Shown: positions 1-8,505 of the stretch, piece after piece
Position numbering within the stretch: the first letter of the stretch is position 1
Layout of the letters: each line of letters starts with the position of its first letter
From: Paludibaculum fermentans
GTDB taxonomy: Bacteria; Acidobacteriota; Terriglobia; Bryobacterales; Bryobacteraceae
NCBI RefSeq assembly: GCF_015277775.1
Contig: NZ_CP063849.1
Location: 3,348,001 to 3,412,000 of the forward strand
Length of the DNA: 64,000 bases
Direction: 5' to 3'
Notes under the pieces: model-generated
The model's input: the letters and a program-made list of their open reading frames with translations, nothing else
Told to the model about the DNA's origin: nothing
Database searches by the model: none
Position numbers and translations under genes: made by a program

Positions 1-160
1 CCAGGTACCGCCCCCGCAATGGCAAGGAAGGATCATAGGGTGCGGTCTTCACCCAGACGCGCGGGCAGGTGGCGCGGTCGTAGAGCAGCTTGCCGCCCAT
101 GCTCAGGACGATGCCGCACTGCAGCGCGGCCAGAATCAGGCTCTGTCGAGACCAGGTCAT
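1..160 (-). CDS. GDYXXLXY-type membrane protein, 3' part beyond the window
   Basis: Only the first 53 codons lie in the window. They begin MTWSRQSLILAALQ, a hydrophobic anchor, and run to a segment ending PLRGRYL at the left edge. A short anchored protein with a G/R-x-Y-L element just after a YDPSLP segment, directly downstream of a DUF2157 gene, is the usual arrangement for the GDYXXLXY family of unknown function. The ATG at 158-160 overlaps the TGA of the DUF2157 gene by four bases (ATGA), so the two are probably translationally coupled. The family call rests on context and a short match; the diagnostic motif itself is cut off. Confidence 0.6.
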   Translation of the reverse strand, partial: MTWSRQSLILAALQCGIVLSMGGKLLYDRATCPRVWVKTAPYDPSLPLRGRYL

Positions 161-1278
161 TGCGCACCTCCCAGGCTGATGCGGGCTACCAGATTGCGGC
201 GGAGCTTCTCCCCATACCAACCGCCGGCCAGGAAGACGACACCCAGCACGATCAGGCTGAAGGAACGGCCCAGGCGGTCCATCACATTCGAGAAGTAAAA
301 GGAGGTCAGCGTAATGGCGAAGCCGGCCATGCCGAGGTTGATGCGTTCGGGCCGCAGTTCGTGGATGCCCCAGGCGATGAGGCCGGCGCAGCCCAGCGCA
401 CACCACAGGTAGAGCACCGGCGAATGGTTGCTCGGCACAATCCAGCTCAAACCGGCCACCCACAGGCCCGCCACAGCGTTCATCCAGGTGTCCGTGCGGC
501 GGTACCAATACGACAGAGCCAGCGGCAGCAGGAACGCGCCCGCCCAGCCCACGAACTCGAATTCAAAAGTGGGCAGGCTGGCATAGCGGTACGGGCGTCC
601 CAGCACCACTATGACGACCGCCGGGATGAGGGCCAAACCGCCAATCCAGCCGAGAGCGCGGACAGAATCATCAGACGGCCCCTTAGGGTGCCGAAGGGTC
701 AGGTAGCAGATAGCGAGGAACAGAACCGCGACCTCCGTCACCTGCGCCGCGGCCACCGCGGGGCGGGCGGCTTCGAACCACTCGCCAATCAGCCAGAACG
801 GCACCAGCAGGGCAGCCAGAGCCATTTGCGGCCAGTCGCGCAACAGCAGCCAGCCGGCCACGGCGCCCAGCGCCCACATGAGGACGCCCGACGGCCAGTG
901 CTCCTCCATATTGAAGATCTGGCCGGCCAGGAAGATCGCGCCGCCCAGCGACACCGTGCCCACCGCATGCAGCGTAGTGGCCAGGGCGGGCTGCCTGTCC
1001 GCGAAGAAGGCCGCGGCCAGGTGCAGTCCAGTCACGGTCGTCACCAGCATCGACATGCGGACAAAGGGCGACAGTTCGTCCCAATGGGCGCTGACAAAGA
1101 GCAGGATGCCGGTGGCCAGCATCAACCCGCCCAGCGTCAAACCAAGGATGACGGGCAGCCGGCCCTTCCCCTGCGGCGAGCGGGCCGCTTCCCATTCGCG
1201 GATCGACGCCGCTTGTTGTTCACTGAGAAGGTTCGCTGTGACCCAGCGAGCCAATGAAGGTTCGAAGTCCATTTTCAT
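157..1278 (-). CDS. DUF2157 domain multi-pass membrane protein
   Basis: 373 residues. The N-terminal ~40 residues are cytoplasmic and amphipathic (LARWVTANLLSEQQAASI), the usual opening of DUF2157 proteins. About ten hydrophobic segments follow, starting near residue 45 (LGLTLGGLMLATGILLFVSAHW). The 'W-x2-L-S-P' turn after the first hairpin is also typical. Function is unknown for the family; it commonly sits next to a GDYXXLXY protein, as here (4-base overlap at the 3' end). The start is ATG 1278; a second ATG two codons later (1272) is possible. A GGAAAGGCAGG stretch lies upstream as a loose ribosome-binding site. The gene follows the MFS gene by 44 bases on the same strand and could be co-transcribed with it. 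Confidence 0.8.
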   Translation of the reverse strand: MKMDFEPSLARWVTANLLSEQQAASIREWEAARSPQGKGRLPVILGLTLGGLMLATGILLFVSAHWDELSPFVRMSMLVTTVTGLHLAAAFFADRQPALATTLHAVGTVSLGGAIFLAGQIFNMEEHWPSGVLMWALGAVAGWLLLRDWPQMALAALLVPFWLIGEWFEAARPAVAAAQVTEVAVLFLAICYLTLRHPKGPSDDSVRALGWIGGLALIPAVVIVVLGRPYRYASLPTFEFEFVGWAGAFLLPLALSYWYRRTDTWMNAVAGLWVAGLSWIVPSNHSPVLYLWCALGCAGLIAWGIHELRPERINLGMAGFAITLTSFYFSNVMDRLGRSFSLIVLGVVFLAGGWYGEKLRRNLVARISLGGAQ

Positions 1279-1322
1279 GGCGTTTGCCTGCCTTTCCAGA
1301 CTTCAGAAAGCGCGGCCGGGCC

Positions 1323-2645
1323 TTACTCGGCCGGCGGCAGCGCGGCAGAACCCGCGGGAATGTTCGCCCGGTTGCGGAACCAGGCGAGCAGACTGTCGAG
1401 CGTGGAGGGCGCGAACTTGGCAATGCCGAGGGCGGAAAGGGTAGTCAATACGCCCAGCACACCGAGAATGGAGTTCGGCGTCCAGTGCAAGGTGTCGTGC
1501 ATGACGTACAGCATCCCGGAGGCCAGAATCACGCCGAGCATGTTCAGGAAATTGTTCGTCGCCAGGACGCGGCCCTTCTGTTCGGGCGCGGCTTGCTCCT
1601 GCAGAAAGGCGTTCAGCGGCACGATGAACAGGCCGCCGGAGAAGCCCACCAGCGACAGCCCCACCAGCGTACCCGCGAACGTATGGGTGAACCCGAGAAA
1701 AATACCGCACAGGCCCATGAAGAGGGCACCGATGGGCACCAGGCCCAGTTCGATGCGGTCGTGGGACAGCCAGCCGGCGGCAATACTCCCAATGCCGATG
1801 CCCAGCGCGAGCGCGGTCACCAGCAGGCCGGTGTGCGTCTCGGAGAGGCGCAGCGACTCGCTGCCGATCAGGATCACCGCCATCTGCAACAGTGCGCCCA
1901 GGAACCAGAAGTACGAGATCCCCATTACGCTCCACCACAGGCCGGCGTCGGCGTAGAGGACCTTCGAGCCGGACCAGACTTCGGCGAACGGATTTACGTG
2001 GAACTTCTCAGTCGAGCCCGCCGCTGCTACATGCTTGATCATCAGGCTGGTGAGCGAGCCGATCACGGCGATCGCCAGCAGCACGCCGCCCAGCTTCAGC
2101 GGCTCAGCCTTCCAGTGCGCAAACAGAAACGAACCGACGCTCGAGCCGAGTACGATGGCGGCGAACGTGGAGAGTTCCAGCAACCCGTTGGCCTTGGTGA
2201 GCTGCGACGACGGCAGCATCTCGGGCAGGATGCCGTACTTCGCCGGGCTGAAGAAGTTGGCCTGCGCGGCCAGCAGGAACAGGACAACCAGCAGCAGCGG
2301 GATGCTGCCCGCCAGCAGCGCGGCGGCGCCCACGATCATGGCGAGGATCTCGAACGACTTCGTGACCTTCAGCACGTTCGACTTGCTGAAGCGGTCGGCC
2401 AGTTGGCCGGCGTAGCCCGCAAAGAGCAGAAACGGCAGAACGAAGACCGCTCCGGAGAGGGCAAGATAGCGCGCGCCCAGCGCCTGGTCGGCGGCCAGTT
2501 CCACGGCCCCGACGGAGACAATCATCTTATAGACGTTGTCGTTGAACGCGCCCAGGAACTGAGTCCACAGAAAGGAGTGGAAACTCCGGTCGCGGAGCAG
2601 CGGGAGGTAACCGGTCTGGGCTGATTCGGTCTGCATGGTCTGCAT
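1323..2645 (-). CDS. MFS transporter, LplT-like (lysophospholipid transporter type)
   Basis: 440 residues from the chosen ATG at 2645; ATG 2636 is an alternative, and the frame is open to a TTG at 2705. About twelve membrane segments are predicted. The signature FLGAFNDNVYKM near the start and the segment FFSPAKYGILPEM are characteristic of the LplT branch of the major facilitator superfamily, including the N-terminal half of fused acyltransferase/LplT proteins. Known members flip lysophospholipids across the inner membrane for re-acylation. No acyltransferase gene is adjacent, so the substrate here is inferred from family membership only. The gene diverges from the sigma-54 regulator across about 120 bases. 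Confidence 0.8.
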   Translation of the reverse strand: MQTMQTESAQTGYLPLLRDRSFHSFLWTQFLGAFNDNVYKMIVSVGAVELAADQALGARYLALSGAVFVLPFLLFAGYAGQLADRFSKSNVLKVTKSFEILAMIVGAAALLAGSIPLLLVVLFLLAAQANFFSPAKYGILPEMLPSSQLTKANGLLELSTFAAIVLGSSVGSFLFAHWKAEPLKLGGVLLAIAVIGSLTSLMIKHVAAAGSTEKFHVNPFAEVWSGSKVLYADAGLWWSVMGISYFWFLGALLQMAVILIGSESLRLSETHTGLLVTALALGIGIGSIAAGWLSHDRIELGLVPIGALFMGLCGIFLGFTHTFAGTLVGLSLVGFSGGLFIVPLNAFLQEQAAPEQKGRVLATNNFLNMLGVILASGMLYVMHDTLHWTPNSILGVLGVLTTLSALGIAKFAPSTLDSLLAWFRNRANIPAGSAALPPAE

Positions 2646-2759
2646 GGTAAGAGTAAGGCACGTCCAGAGCCAATCACGGGAAAGGCCAAGGTCCGTAGAA
2701 ATCAATGACGTAGAGTATGGCGCTAAAACGAGACGAAAACGATCACAAACATTTTCTGC

Positions 2760-2780
2760 ACATAGATGTACATTCTATGT
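2760..2780. promoter_or_regulatory. palindrome at the 5' end of the sigma-54 regulator gene (putative operator)
   Basis: A perfect 7-base inverted repeat, ACATAGA and TCTATGT, is separated by 7 bases and lies between divergent genes. It overlaps the first possible ATG (2766) of the regulator gene and ends immediately before the next ATG (2781). This location suits an autoregulatory operator and argues that translation starts at 2781 or later. The binding protein is unknown. Confidence 0.45.
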
Positions 2781-4298
2781 ATGGGTGCCTTCCATGAGTC
2801 CGACCGCCACTTCCTCCACTCCGTCGCCAACCTAGGTTACTGCAATCCCTTCTTGACGGAGCGGGTCGAGCTCGAACGCGCCGTACTCGGCCGCGAATTC
2901 CAGTCCGGCGGACCCGTCTGGAGCGCCTCGGTCTCCGATCCGGCCGCCACCCGCCCGAACGTCCCGCCGATCACCCGGAAAGTGGAAGCAGCCATCGGCC
3001 GGCTGCGGCAATGCCTGGCGGATGCCGCTGACGTCCAACCGGAAGAATTGTCCGATTACGCCGAGACCGTCCACTACCTGCTCTACCACCGCTACTACCC
3101 GCGCTTCGCCAACCCAGGCAAACAGCCTCTCTACCGCGACTTCCTGGCCGACTGGAACCGGCTTTGCCATGTACCCGGCAAGCGGTTCGAATCCGCGCTG
3201 CCGCCCGCCCACCTGTTCGCCTGCTTCCGGCAGATCCAGCGCGCCTTCCACGCGATCTACGACCGCATCATCGGGAACTCGATGCCCGCCGCCCGGCTGC
3301 GTGCCAGCATCTGGCAATCGGTCTTCACCCATGACATGCGGCGCTACCACCGGACGCTCTACCGCAAGATGGGCGAGTTTCCGACGCTGATCACCGGCCC
3401 TTCCGGCACGGGCAAGGAACTCATCGCGCGGGCCATCGCCGGCTCACGGTATGTGCCCTTCGATCCCGACCGCCTGGAGTTCCTGGAGCCGGTGGCGGAG
3501 TCGTTCCTGCCCATCAACCTGGCCGCGCTCTCACCCACCCTGATCGAATCGGAGCTGTTCGGCCACCGGCGCGGGGCGTTCACAGGCGCGATTGGTGACC
3601 GCCACGGCTGGCTGGAGGCGTGCCCGGAGGCGGGCTCGGTCTTTCTGGACGAACTCGGAGAGATGGAGCACGCGATCCAGGTGAAGCTGCTGCGCGTGAT
3701 CGAAACGCGCTGTTTCTCAGCCGTCGGGGATACAGCGGTACGAGAGTTCCATGGCAAGCTGATCGCGGCTACCAACCGCGACCTGCCACGGGAGATCCGG
3801 GCCGGACGCTTTCGCGAGGATTTATACTACCGCCTCTGTGCGGACCTGATCCGGACGCCGTCACTGGCCGAGCAACTCGCGGACGCGCCCGAGGTCATGC
3901 ACGAACTCCTGCTCCATATGACGAAGCGCACCGTGGGCGACGAAGCCGAGCGCTGCCTGCCGGAGGTCGAGACCTGGATCGGCCAGAATCTTCCTGTGGA
4001 CTATGCCTGGCCGGGGAACTACCGCGAACTGGAGCAGTGCGTGCGCAATGTGGTGATCCGCCGATCGTACCGTCCGCTGGAGGCTTCTGTCACGGCAGAA
4101 GACGATCTCGTAACGGCGTTCCGCAATGGCACGCTGACGGCCGAGGAACTGCTGGCGCGCTACGCGGCGCAGGTCTACCAACTGACAGGCAGTTACGAGG
4201 AGGCGGCGCGCCGCATGGGCCTCGACCGGCGCACCGTGAAGGCGAAGGTCGAGGCGTTTCTCCAGAGCGGGGCTCCGTCACTTGGCCTGAAAAGCTGA
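2781..4298 (+). CDS. sigma-54-dependent transcriptional activator with Fis-type HTH
   Basis: 505 residues from ATG 2781. The N-terminal ~190 residues match no receiver, PAS or GAF pattern I recognise; they look all-helical and contain YCNPFLTERVELERA. The AAA+ domain follows: Walker A GPSGTGKE, the sigma-54 contact loop GAFTGA inside a RRGAFTGAIGD segment, Walker B VFLDELGEM, and an arginine-finger region FREDLYYRL. The C-terminus has a Fis-like helix-turn-helix (SYEEAARRMGLDRRTVKAKV). It should remodel RNA polymerase-sigma54 at -24/-12 promoters; the signal is presumably sensed by the unassigned N-terminal domain. The last 21 bases overlap the 3' end of the convergent GH78 gene. No strong Shine-Dalgarno precedes either possible start, and the palindrome at 2760 favours the later one. 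Confidence 0.85.
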   Translation: MGAFHESDRHFLHSVANLGYCNPFLTERVELERAVLGREFQSGGPVWSASVSDPAATRPNVPPITRKVEAAIGRLRQCLADAADVQPEELSDYAETVHYLLYHRYYPRFANPGKQPLYRDFLADWNRLCHVPGKRFESALPPAHLFACFRQIQRAFHAIYDRIIGNSMPAARLRASIWQSVFTHDMRRYHRTLYRKMGEFPTLITGPSGTGKELIARAIAGSRYVPFDPDRLEFLEPVAESFLPINLAALSPTLIESELFGHRRGAFTGAIGDRHGWLEACPEAGSVFLDELGEMEHAIQVKLLRVIETRCFSAVGDTAVREFHGKLIAATNRDLPREIRAGRFREDLYYRLCADLIRTPSLAEQLADAPEVMHELLLHMTKRTVGDEAERCLPEVETWIGQNLPVDYAWPGNYRELEQCVRNVVIRRSYRPLEASVTAEDDLVTAFRNGTLTAEELLARYAAQVYQLTGSYEEAARRMGLDRRTVKAKVEAFLQSGAPSLGLKS

Positions 4299-6872
4299 CT
4301 CCAACGAGTGGTGGCCCGATCCAATCGCCTTGGGCGCACCGGCGGGCATCCTGACTTCCGCCGAGACCCCGGGTGGCAGATCGACCGTATAGCGGAACTT
4401 GCCGCCTTCGATCCGCCATTCCACCGCGATGAGCCCGCGAGGGCTATCCCAGGACGCCTTGGCCCAGGTCACGTCCCCAACCGGCTCCGGCTGGAGAATC
4501 AGGTGGCTCAAGCCTGGAGCGGCGGGATCCGTGCGCAACCCAGCCAGGCCGGCATAAAACCACTCCTCAATGTGCCCGAGCATGAAGTGATTCTGCGAGC
4601 TGTTCGGGTTGGAATCCCAGGCTTCGGTCAAGGCGGTAGACCCAGCGGCCAACTGGGCGGCATAGCTGGGCGCGGTCTTCTCATTCGCCATGTCAAAGAT
4701 GACGTCGCTACGCCCGGCCTGCAACAGGGCGGCCAGCACGTAGTGGTAGCCAATGTCCCCGGCCGAGGTGTGGTTGCCCTTGGCGCGGATGTCGGCCACC
4801 AGCTTCTCCACCAACTTCGGCCGGGCGGCAGCCGGAGCGATGCCCATGGCCAGGGGTACTGCGAGCGAGGTCTGGCTGCCGGTCGCATAGGAGGGCCCGC
4901 CGGGCTGGTAGAACTCTTTCTTAAAGGCCGCTAGCAGAGTGTCATAGCGCGCGGCGTAGCGCTGCGCATCCTGCGGTTTGCCCAATAGCGCCGCCGCCTG
5001 CCGCACCACACGCAGGTCTTCCAGATAGGTAGCCGAAGCGGTGACGCCCTGCGGCGTCAACTGCGAATAGCCCGGCGCTTTCGGCCCGATGTCGTACCAG
5101 TCGCCCAGCCCATAGGACAGCAACCCCTTCTCCTTCTGGCTCTCCAGATAGTCGCTATAGCGCTGCATCATCGGGTAGGCGTCCTCGAGAATGCGCCTGT
5201 CTCCGTACCACTGCCACGCCAGCCAGGGCACCAGCACCGCCGCGCTGCCCCACTCCGGCGAATCGCGGAAGCCGCGTCCAAAGGTGACGTACTCCGGCGC
5301 GATGTCGGGCACCAGGCCATCCACGGTCTGCGCCTCGTGCATATCGCGGGTCATCTTCGGCAGGAAAGCGCGCAGATCCCAATTGGCAAGGATGGAAGGC
5401 CCCATCAGGTAGGTCTGTTCCAGCCAGCCGAGCTTCTCACGGTGCGGGCAGTCCGTCAGCGAGTGCTGGAGGTTGCTGCGGACAGCGGCGTCGATCAGCT
5501 TGTGCACCCGGTTGAATGTCTCGTTTGAGCATTCGAACTTACCGGTTCGCGGGGCGTCCAGATGGACGAACTGTCCCTCCACGGCCTCGGGCTTAAGGCC
5601 CTCTACCTGGACATAGCGGAAGCCGTAGTAACTGAAGCGCGGCGACCACACTTCCCTGCCCTCGCCCTTCAGGGTGTAGCTGAACGAATTGGGACCGCCG
5701 GACGAGCGCTGCGTGACCAGCCCGTCTTTGTCGAGCAGTTCACCGGGGATCATCTTGACGGTTGAGCCGGCGGGACCACTGGCAGTCACCCGCGGCCACC
5801 CGGAGAAGTTCTGCCCCAGGTCGTAGACGTAAACGCCCGGCTTCGGCTCGGTCACCTGCACCGCGGGATAAGTCTGCTGGACACGGATAGCGGGGCTCGA
5901 CTGCGCCCGCAGCACGCCGCCGGGCGCTTCCACTCCGCCCGCACGACGCCAGGTGGAATCGTCGAAGCCGGGCGAATCCCAACCCGGCTGTTCGCGCCGG
6001 GCATCGTAGTCCTCGCCGCCGTACAGGCACGAGAACGTGATGGGCCCATCCGCGGTCTTCCACGAGCCATCGGTGGCGATGTCCTGGGTGGAGCCATCCC
6101 TGTATTCCAGATGAAGCTGCAGCCAAAGCCGCGGATGCCCGAAGGAGCCGGAGTATTTCACATAGCGGCCGCCGGCTACATTGTAGAAGCCGTTGCCCAG
6201 CAGGACGCCCAAGGCATTGCGGCCCGGACGGAGGGCCGTCTTCACGTCGAAGGTCTCGTAGAGCATGGTGGACCGGAAGTTAGTCCAGGCCGGAGCCAGC
6301 ACATGGTCGCCCACCTTTTGGCCATTGATCCGCAACTCATGGAAACCAGCCCCGGCCACCAGCACGACCGCGCTGCGCAGGGGCTTCTCCAACCGGAACT
6401 CCCTGCGAAAAATCGGCAGCGGGCCTGACCGCAGGCTGTGATCGGGATGCGCGATCCAACTGCCGCGCATGTCGGATGACTGAAGCAGCGCTGTGGTCCA
6501 TTGGGCAGGCTCACTCCAGCCGGACGCCCGGCCCGCGGCATCCCAAACCCGCACGGTCCAGTAGTAGTGCTGGAACGGCTGCAGCGGCTTGCCGGCATAC
6601 TCGATCCAGCTCTGGTTGGCGGAGGACACGCGGCCCGAGTCCCATAGATCCGCCGACCCCGGCTTGAGCGCCTCCATGCTGCCGGCGACCAGGATCTGGT
6701 AGGCGGTCTGGCGTGCTCCATTCCCATCCGATTTCAAGGCCCAGCCCAGGCGCGGCCTGGCGGTATCGATGCCCACGGGATTCACACGGGCTTCGCATTC
6801 CAAACGGGCGGGCAGGAGTGCAGCGGAGAGCGAGACGGCGGTCAGAGCCAGGAGGACAGGTAGTTGCTTCAT
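4278..6872 (-). CDS. alpha-L-rhamnosidase, glycoside hydrolase family 78, secreted
   Basis: 864 residues with an N-terminal signal peptide (MKQLPVLLALTAVSLSAALLPA). The start of the mature region, LECEARVNPVGIDTARPRLGW, is the classic opening of bacterial GH78 enzymes. Beta-sandwich modules follow to about residue 440, then the (alpha/alpha)6 catalytic barrel containing DCPHREKLGWLEQ, the conserved acidic catalytic segment, and a C-terminal beta domain with W-D-S-P-R-G. It should remove terminal alpha-L-rhamnose from plant glycosides or pectin side chains in the periplasm or outside the cell. It lies 16 kb from the GH106/TonB locus but is functionally related. Its 3' end overlaps the convergent regulator gene by 21 bases, so neither gene has its own terminator between them. 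Confidence 0.92.
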   Translation of the reverse strand: MKQLPVLLALTAVSLSAALLPARLECEARVNPVGIDTARPRLGWALKSDGNGARQTAYQILVAGSMEALKPGSADLWDSGRVSSANQSWIEYAGKPLQPFQHYYWTVRVWDAAGRASGWSEPAQWTTALLQSSDMRGSWIAHPDHSLRSGPLPIFRREFRLEKPLRSAVVLVAGAGFHELRINGQKVGDHVLAPAWTNFRSTMLYETFDVKTALRPGRNALGVLLGNGFYNVAGGRYVKYSGSFGHPRLWLQLHLEYRDGSTQDIATDGSWKTADGPITFSCLYGGEDYDARREQPGWDSPGFDDSTWRRAGGVEAPGGVLRAQSSPAIRVQQTYPAVQVTEPKPGVYVYDLGQNFSGWPRVTASGPAGSTVKMIPGELLDKDGLVTQRSSGGPNSFSYTLKGEGREVWSPRFSYYGFRYVQVEGLKPEAVEGQFVHLDAPRTGKFECSNETFNRVHKLIDAAVRSNLQHSLTDCPHREKLGWLEQTYLMGPSILANWDLRAFLPKMTRDMHEAQTVDGLVPDIAPEYVTFGRGFRDSPEWGSAAVLVPWLAWQWYGDRRILEDAYPMMQRYSDYLESQKEKGLLSYGLGDWYDIGPKAPGYSQLTPQGVTASATYLEDLRVVRQAAALLGKPQDAQRYAARYDTLLAAFKKEFYQPGGPSYATGSQTSLAVPLAMGIAPAAARPKLVEKLVADIRAKGNHTSAGDIGYHYVLAALLQAGRSDVIFDMANEKTAPSYAAQLAAGSTALTEAWDSNPNSSQNHFMLGHIEEWFYAGLAGLRTDPAAPGLSHLILQPEPVGDVTWAKASWDSPRGLIAVEWRIEGGKFRYTVDLPPGVSAEVRMPAGAPKAIGSGHHSLESAFQAK

Positions 6873-7110
6873 TCGGACATTTCCCTCCCAAATACTATCA
6901 ACCGGGAAGCAGCAGCGCCCAACGCGGCGAACCTTGGACGGTGAGAATCCACGCCGGAATAGGGAGATGGAGCATACCCGGAGGGGGCGGATTCAGGCAC
7001 AATACTGGGACGGGTACGGGTGTCTTCCGATGGAGCTACGGAGTGATCCGGAGAGCGCTATACTTGGAACTCATTTCGTACACCCCCGGTCAGATTAAAA
7101 CTGCAATTCC

Positions 7111-8499
7111 ATGAGCTTCCAGGTCGGCCAGGTCGTTGGGGACTATCAGGTGGAGGGCGTGCTGGGACGCGGCGGCATGGGTGCGCTCTACAAAGTGCGC
7201 AACCGCATTTCCCAGCGCCTGGACGCCATGAAAGTGCTGCTGCCCAGTGTGCGGTCTTCCTCCGCCGATATCACCAGCCGGTTTGAACGCGAGATCCGCG
7301 TCCACGCCAGCCTGCGCCACCCGAACATCGCGGAGCTGTACACGGCATTCCAACTCGACGACCAGTTGCTGATGGTGATGGAACTGGTGGAGGGCCCCAC
7401 GCTGGAGTCGCTGCTCGCGCATGCCCCGTTGCCGGTGGAACTCTCGGTCGGCATCGTCTCACAGGTGCTGTCGGCGCTCGGCTACGCCCACCGGCAGGGT
7501 GTCATCCACCGCGACATCAAACCGACGAATATCGTCCTGAGCAGGGGCGGCGCGGTGAAGCTCATCGACTTCGGCATCGCCCTGGCGGAGTTCAACCCGC
7601 GCATGACGCAGACCGGCATGGTACTGGGGTCTTTGGCGTACATGGCTCCGGAGCAGTTGACGGGCTTGAACGCCGATGCCCGGGCCGATCTTTACTCCGT
7701 CGGCATCACTCTGTACCAGGCGGTCACCGGCAGGCGCGCGATTGAGGGCGCCAACGAGTACGAGATGATGAACGCCCACGTGCACCAGCAGCCCATTCCT
7801 CCCGTGCAGCACAACCCGGCCATCTCGCAGGAACTGTCCGCCGCCATCGTGAAGTCGCTGGCGAAGAATCCGGCGCACCGGTTCCAGACCGCTGAGGACT
7901 TCCGCCAGGCGCTGAGCGGCTACATGCCCACCAGCAGTTCCGCCTGGCCGCAGCTGGCCGCGAGTTCGTCCGAGACGGGCATGCATGAGCGCGTGGCGAC
8001 CATGCTGCCGGTGGAAAAGCTGCCGTCGTCGTCCCGGTTCCACTCCGCCGCACTGGCCGTGCTCAACCGCAATCTGGCCCAATATGTGGGCCCCATCGCG
8101 CGGCACCTGGTGATGAAAGAAAGCCGCGATGCGCCGAACCTGGACGCATTGTGCCAGGCCGTAGCCAGCCAGATCGCCAAAGACTCTGACCGGGCAGCCT
8201 TTCTGCAGGCCTGCCGGGCGGAGTTCGGCGCCGAGACGCGGACGGTGATGGCGCCCATCCAGACTTCGGCCCCCACCCCGCCGACACCGACCGCGGTCAC
8301 ACAGGCCTCGATGGACCCGGCCTGGATCGACCGGCTCAAGAAAGATCTGGCTGTGCAGATCGGGCCCATGGCCCGAGTGGTTGTGGACCGGGCCGCCAAG
8401 AAGGCGAGCGGTCCGAATGAGCTACTGGCCACAGTGGCCGCCGAAATATCATCTCCCGAGGAGCGCGCGCGGTTCCTGGCCCGGCACCGGACGCATTGA
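7111..8499 (+). CDS. soluble serine/threonine protein kinase with duplicated C-terminal module
   Basis: 462 residues. The Hanks-type kinase domain (about 10-270) is complete: glycine loop GRGGMG (19-24), catalytic lysine K41 in AMKVL, HRDIKPTN with D135, DFG at 153-155, and the APE-like MAPEQ (178-182). There is no membrane segment. The C-terminal third holds two copies of a ~50-residue unit: residues about 310-365 (YVGPIARHLV ... RAAFLQAC) and 410-460 (QIGPMARVVV ... RARFLARH). Both share a GP-(I/M)-A-R core, a charged helix and a final R-x2-FL. Such a module is known at the C-terminus of other bacterial kinases, but I do not assign a function. The stop is followed after 6 bases by the haem-sensor gene, so the pair is an operon. 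A TATACT at 7059-7064 could be its -10. Confidence 0.9.
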   Translation: MSFQVGQVVGDYQVEGVLGRGGMGALYKVRNRISQRLDAMKVLLPSVRSSSADITSRFEREIRVHASLRHPNIAELYTAFQLDDQLLMVMELVEGPTLESLLAHAPLPVELSVGIVSQVLSALGYAHRQGVIHRDIKPTNIVLSRGGAVKLIDFGIALAEFNPRMTQTGMVLGSLAYMAPEQLTGLNADARADLYSVGITLYQAVTGRRAIEGANEYEMMNAHVHQQPIPPVQHNPAISQELSAAIVKSLAKNPAHRFQTAEDFRQALSGYMPTSSSAWPQLAASSSETGMHERVATMLPVEKLPSSSRFHSAALAVLNRNLAQYVGPIARHLVMKESRDAPNLDALCQAVASQIAKDSDRAAFLQACRAEFGAETRTVMAPIQTSAPTPPTPTAVTQASMDPAWIDRLKKDLAVQIGPMARVVVDRAAKKASGPNELLATVAAEISSPEERARFLARHRTH

Positions 8500-8505
8500 T
8501 TCGTT

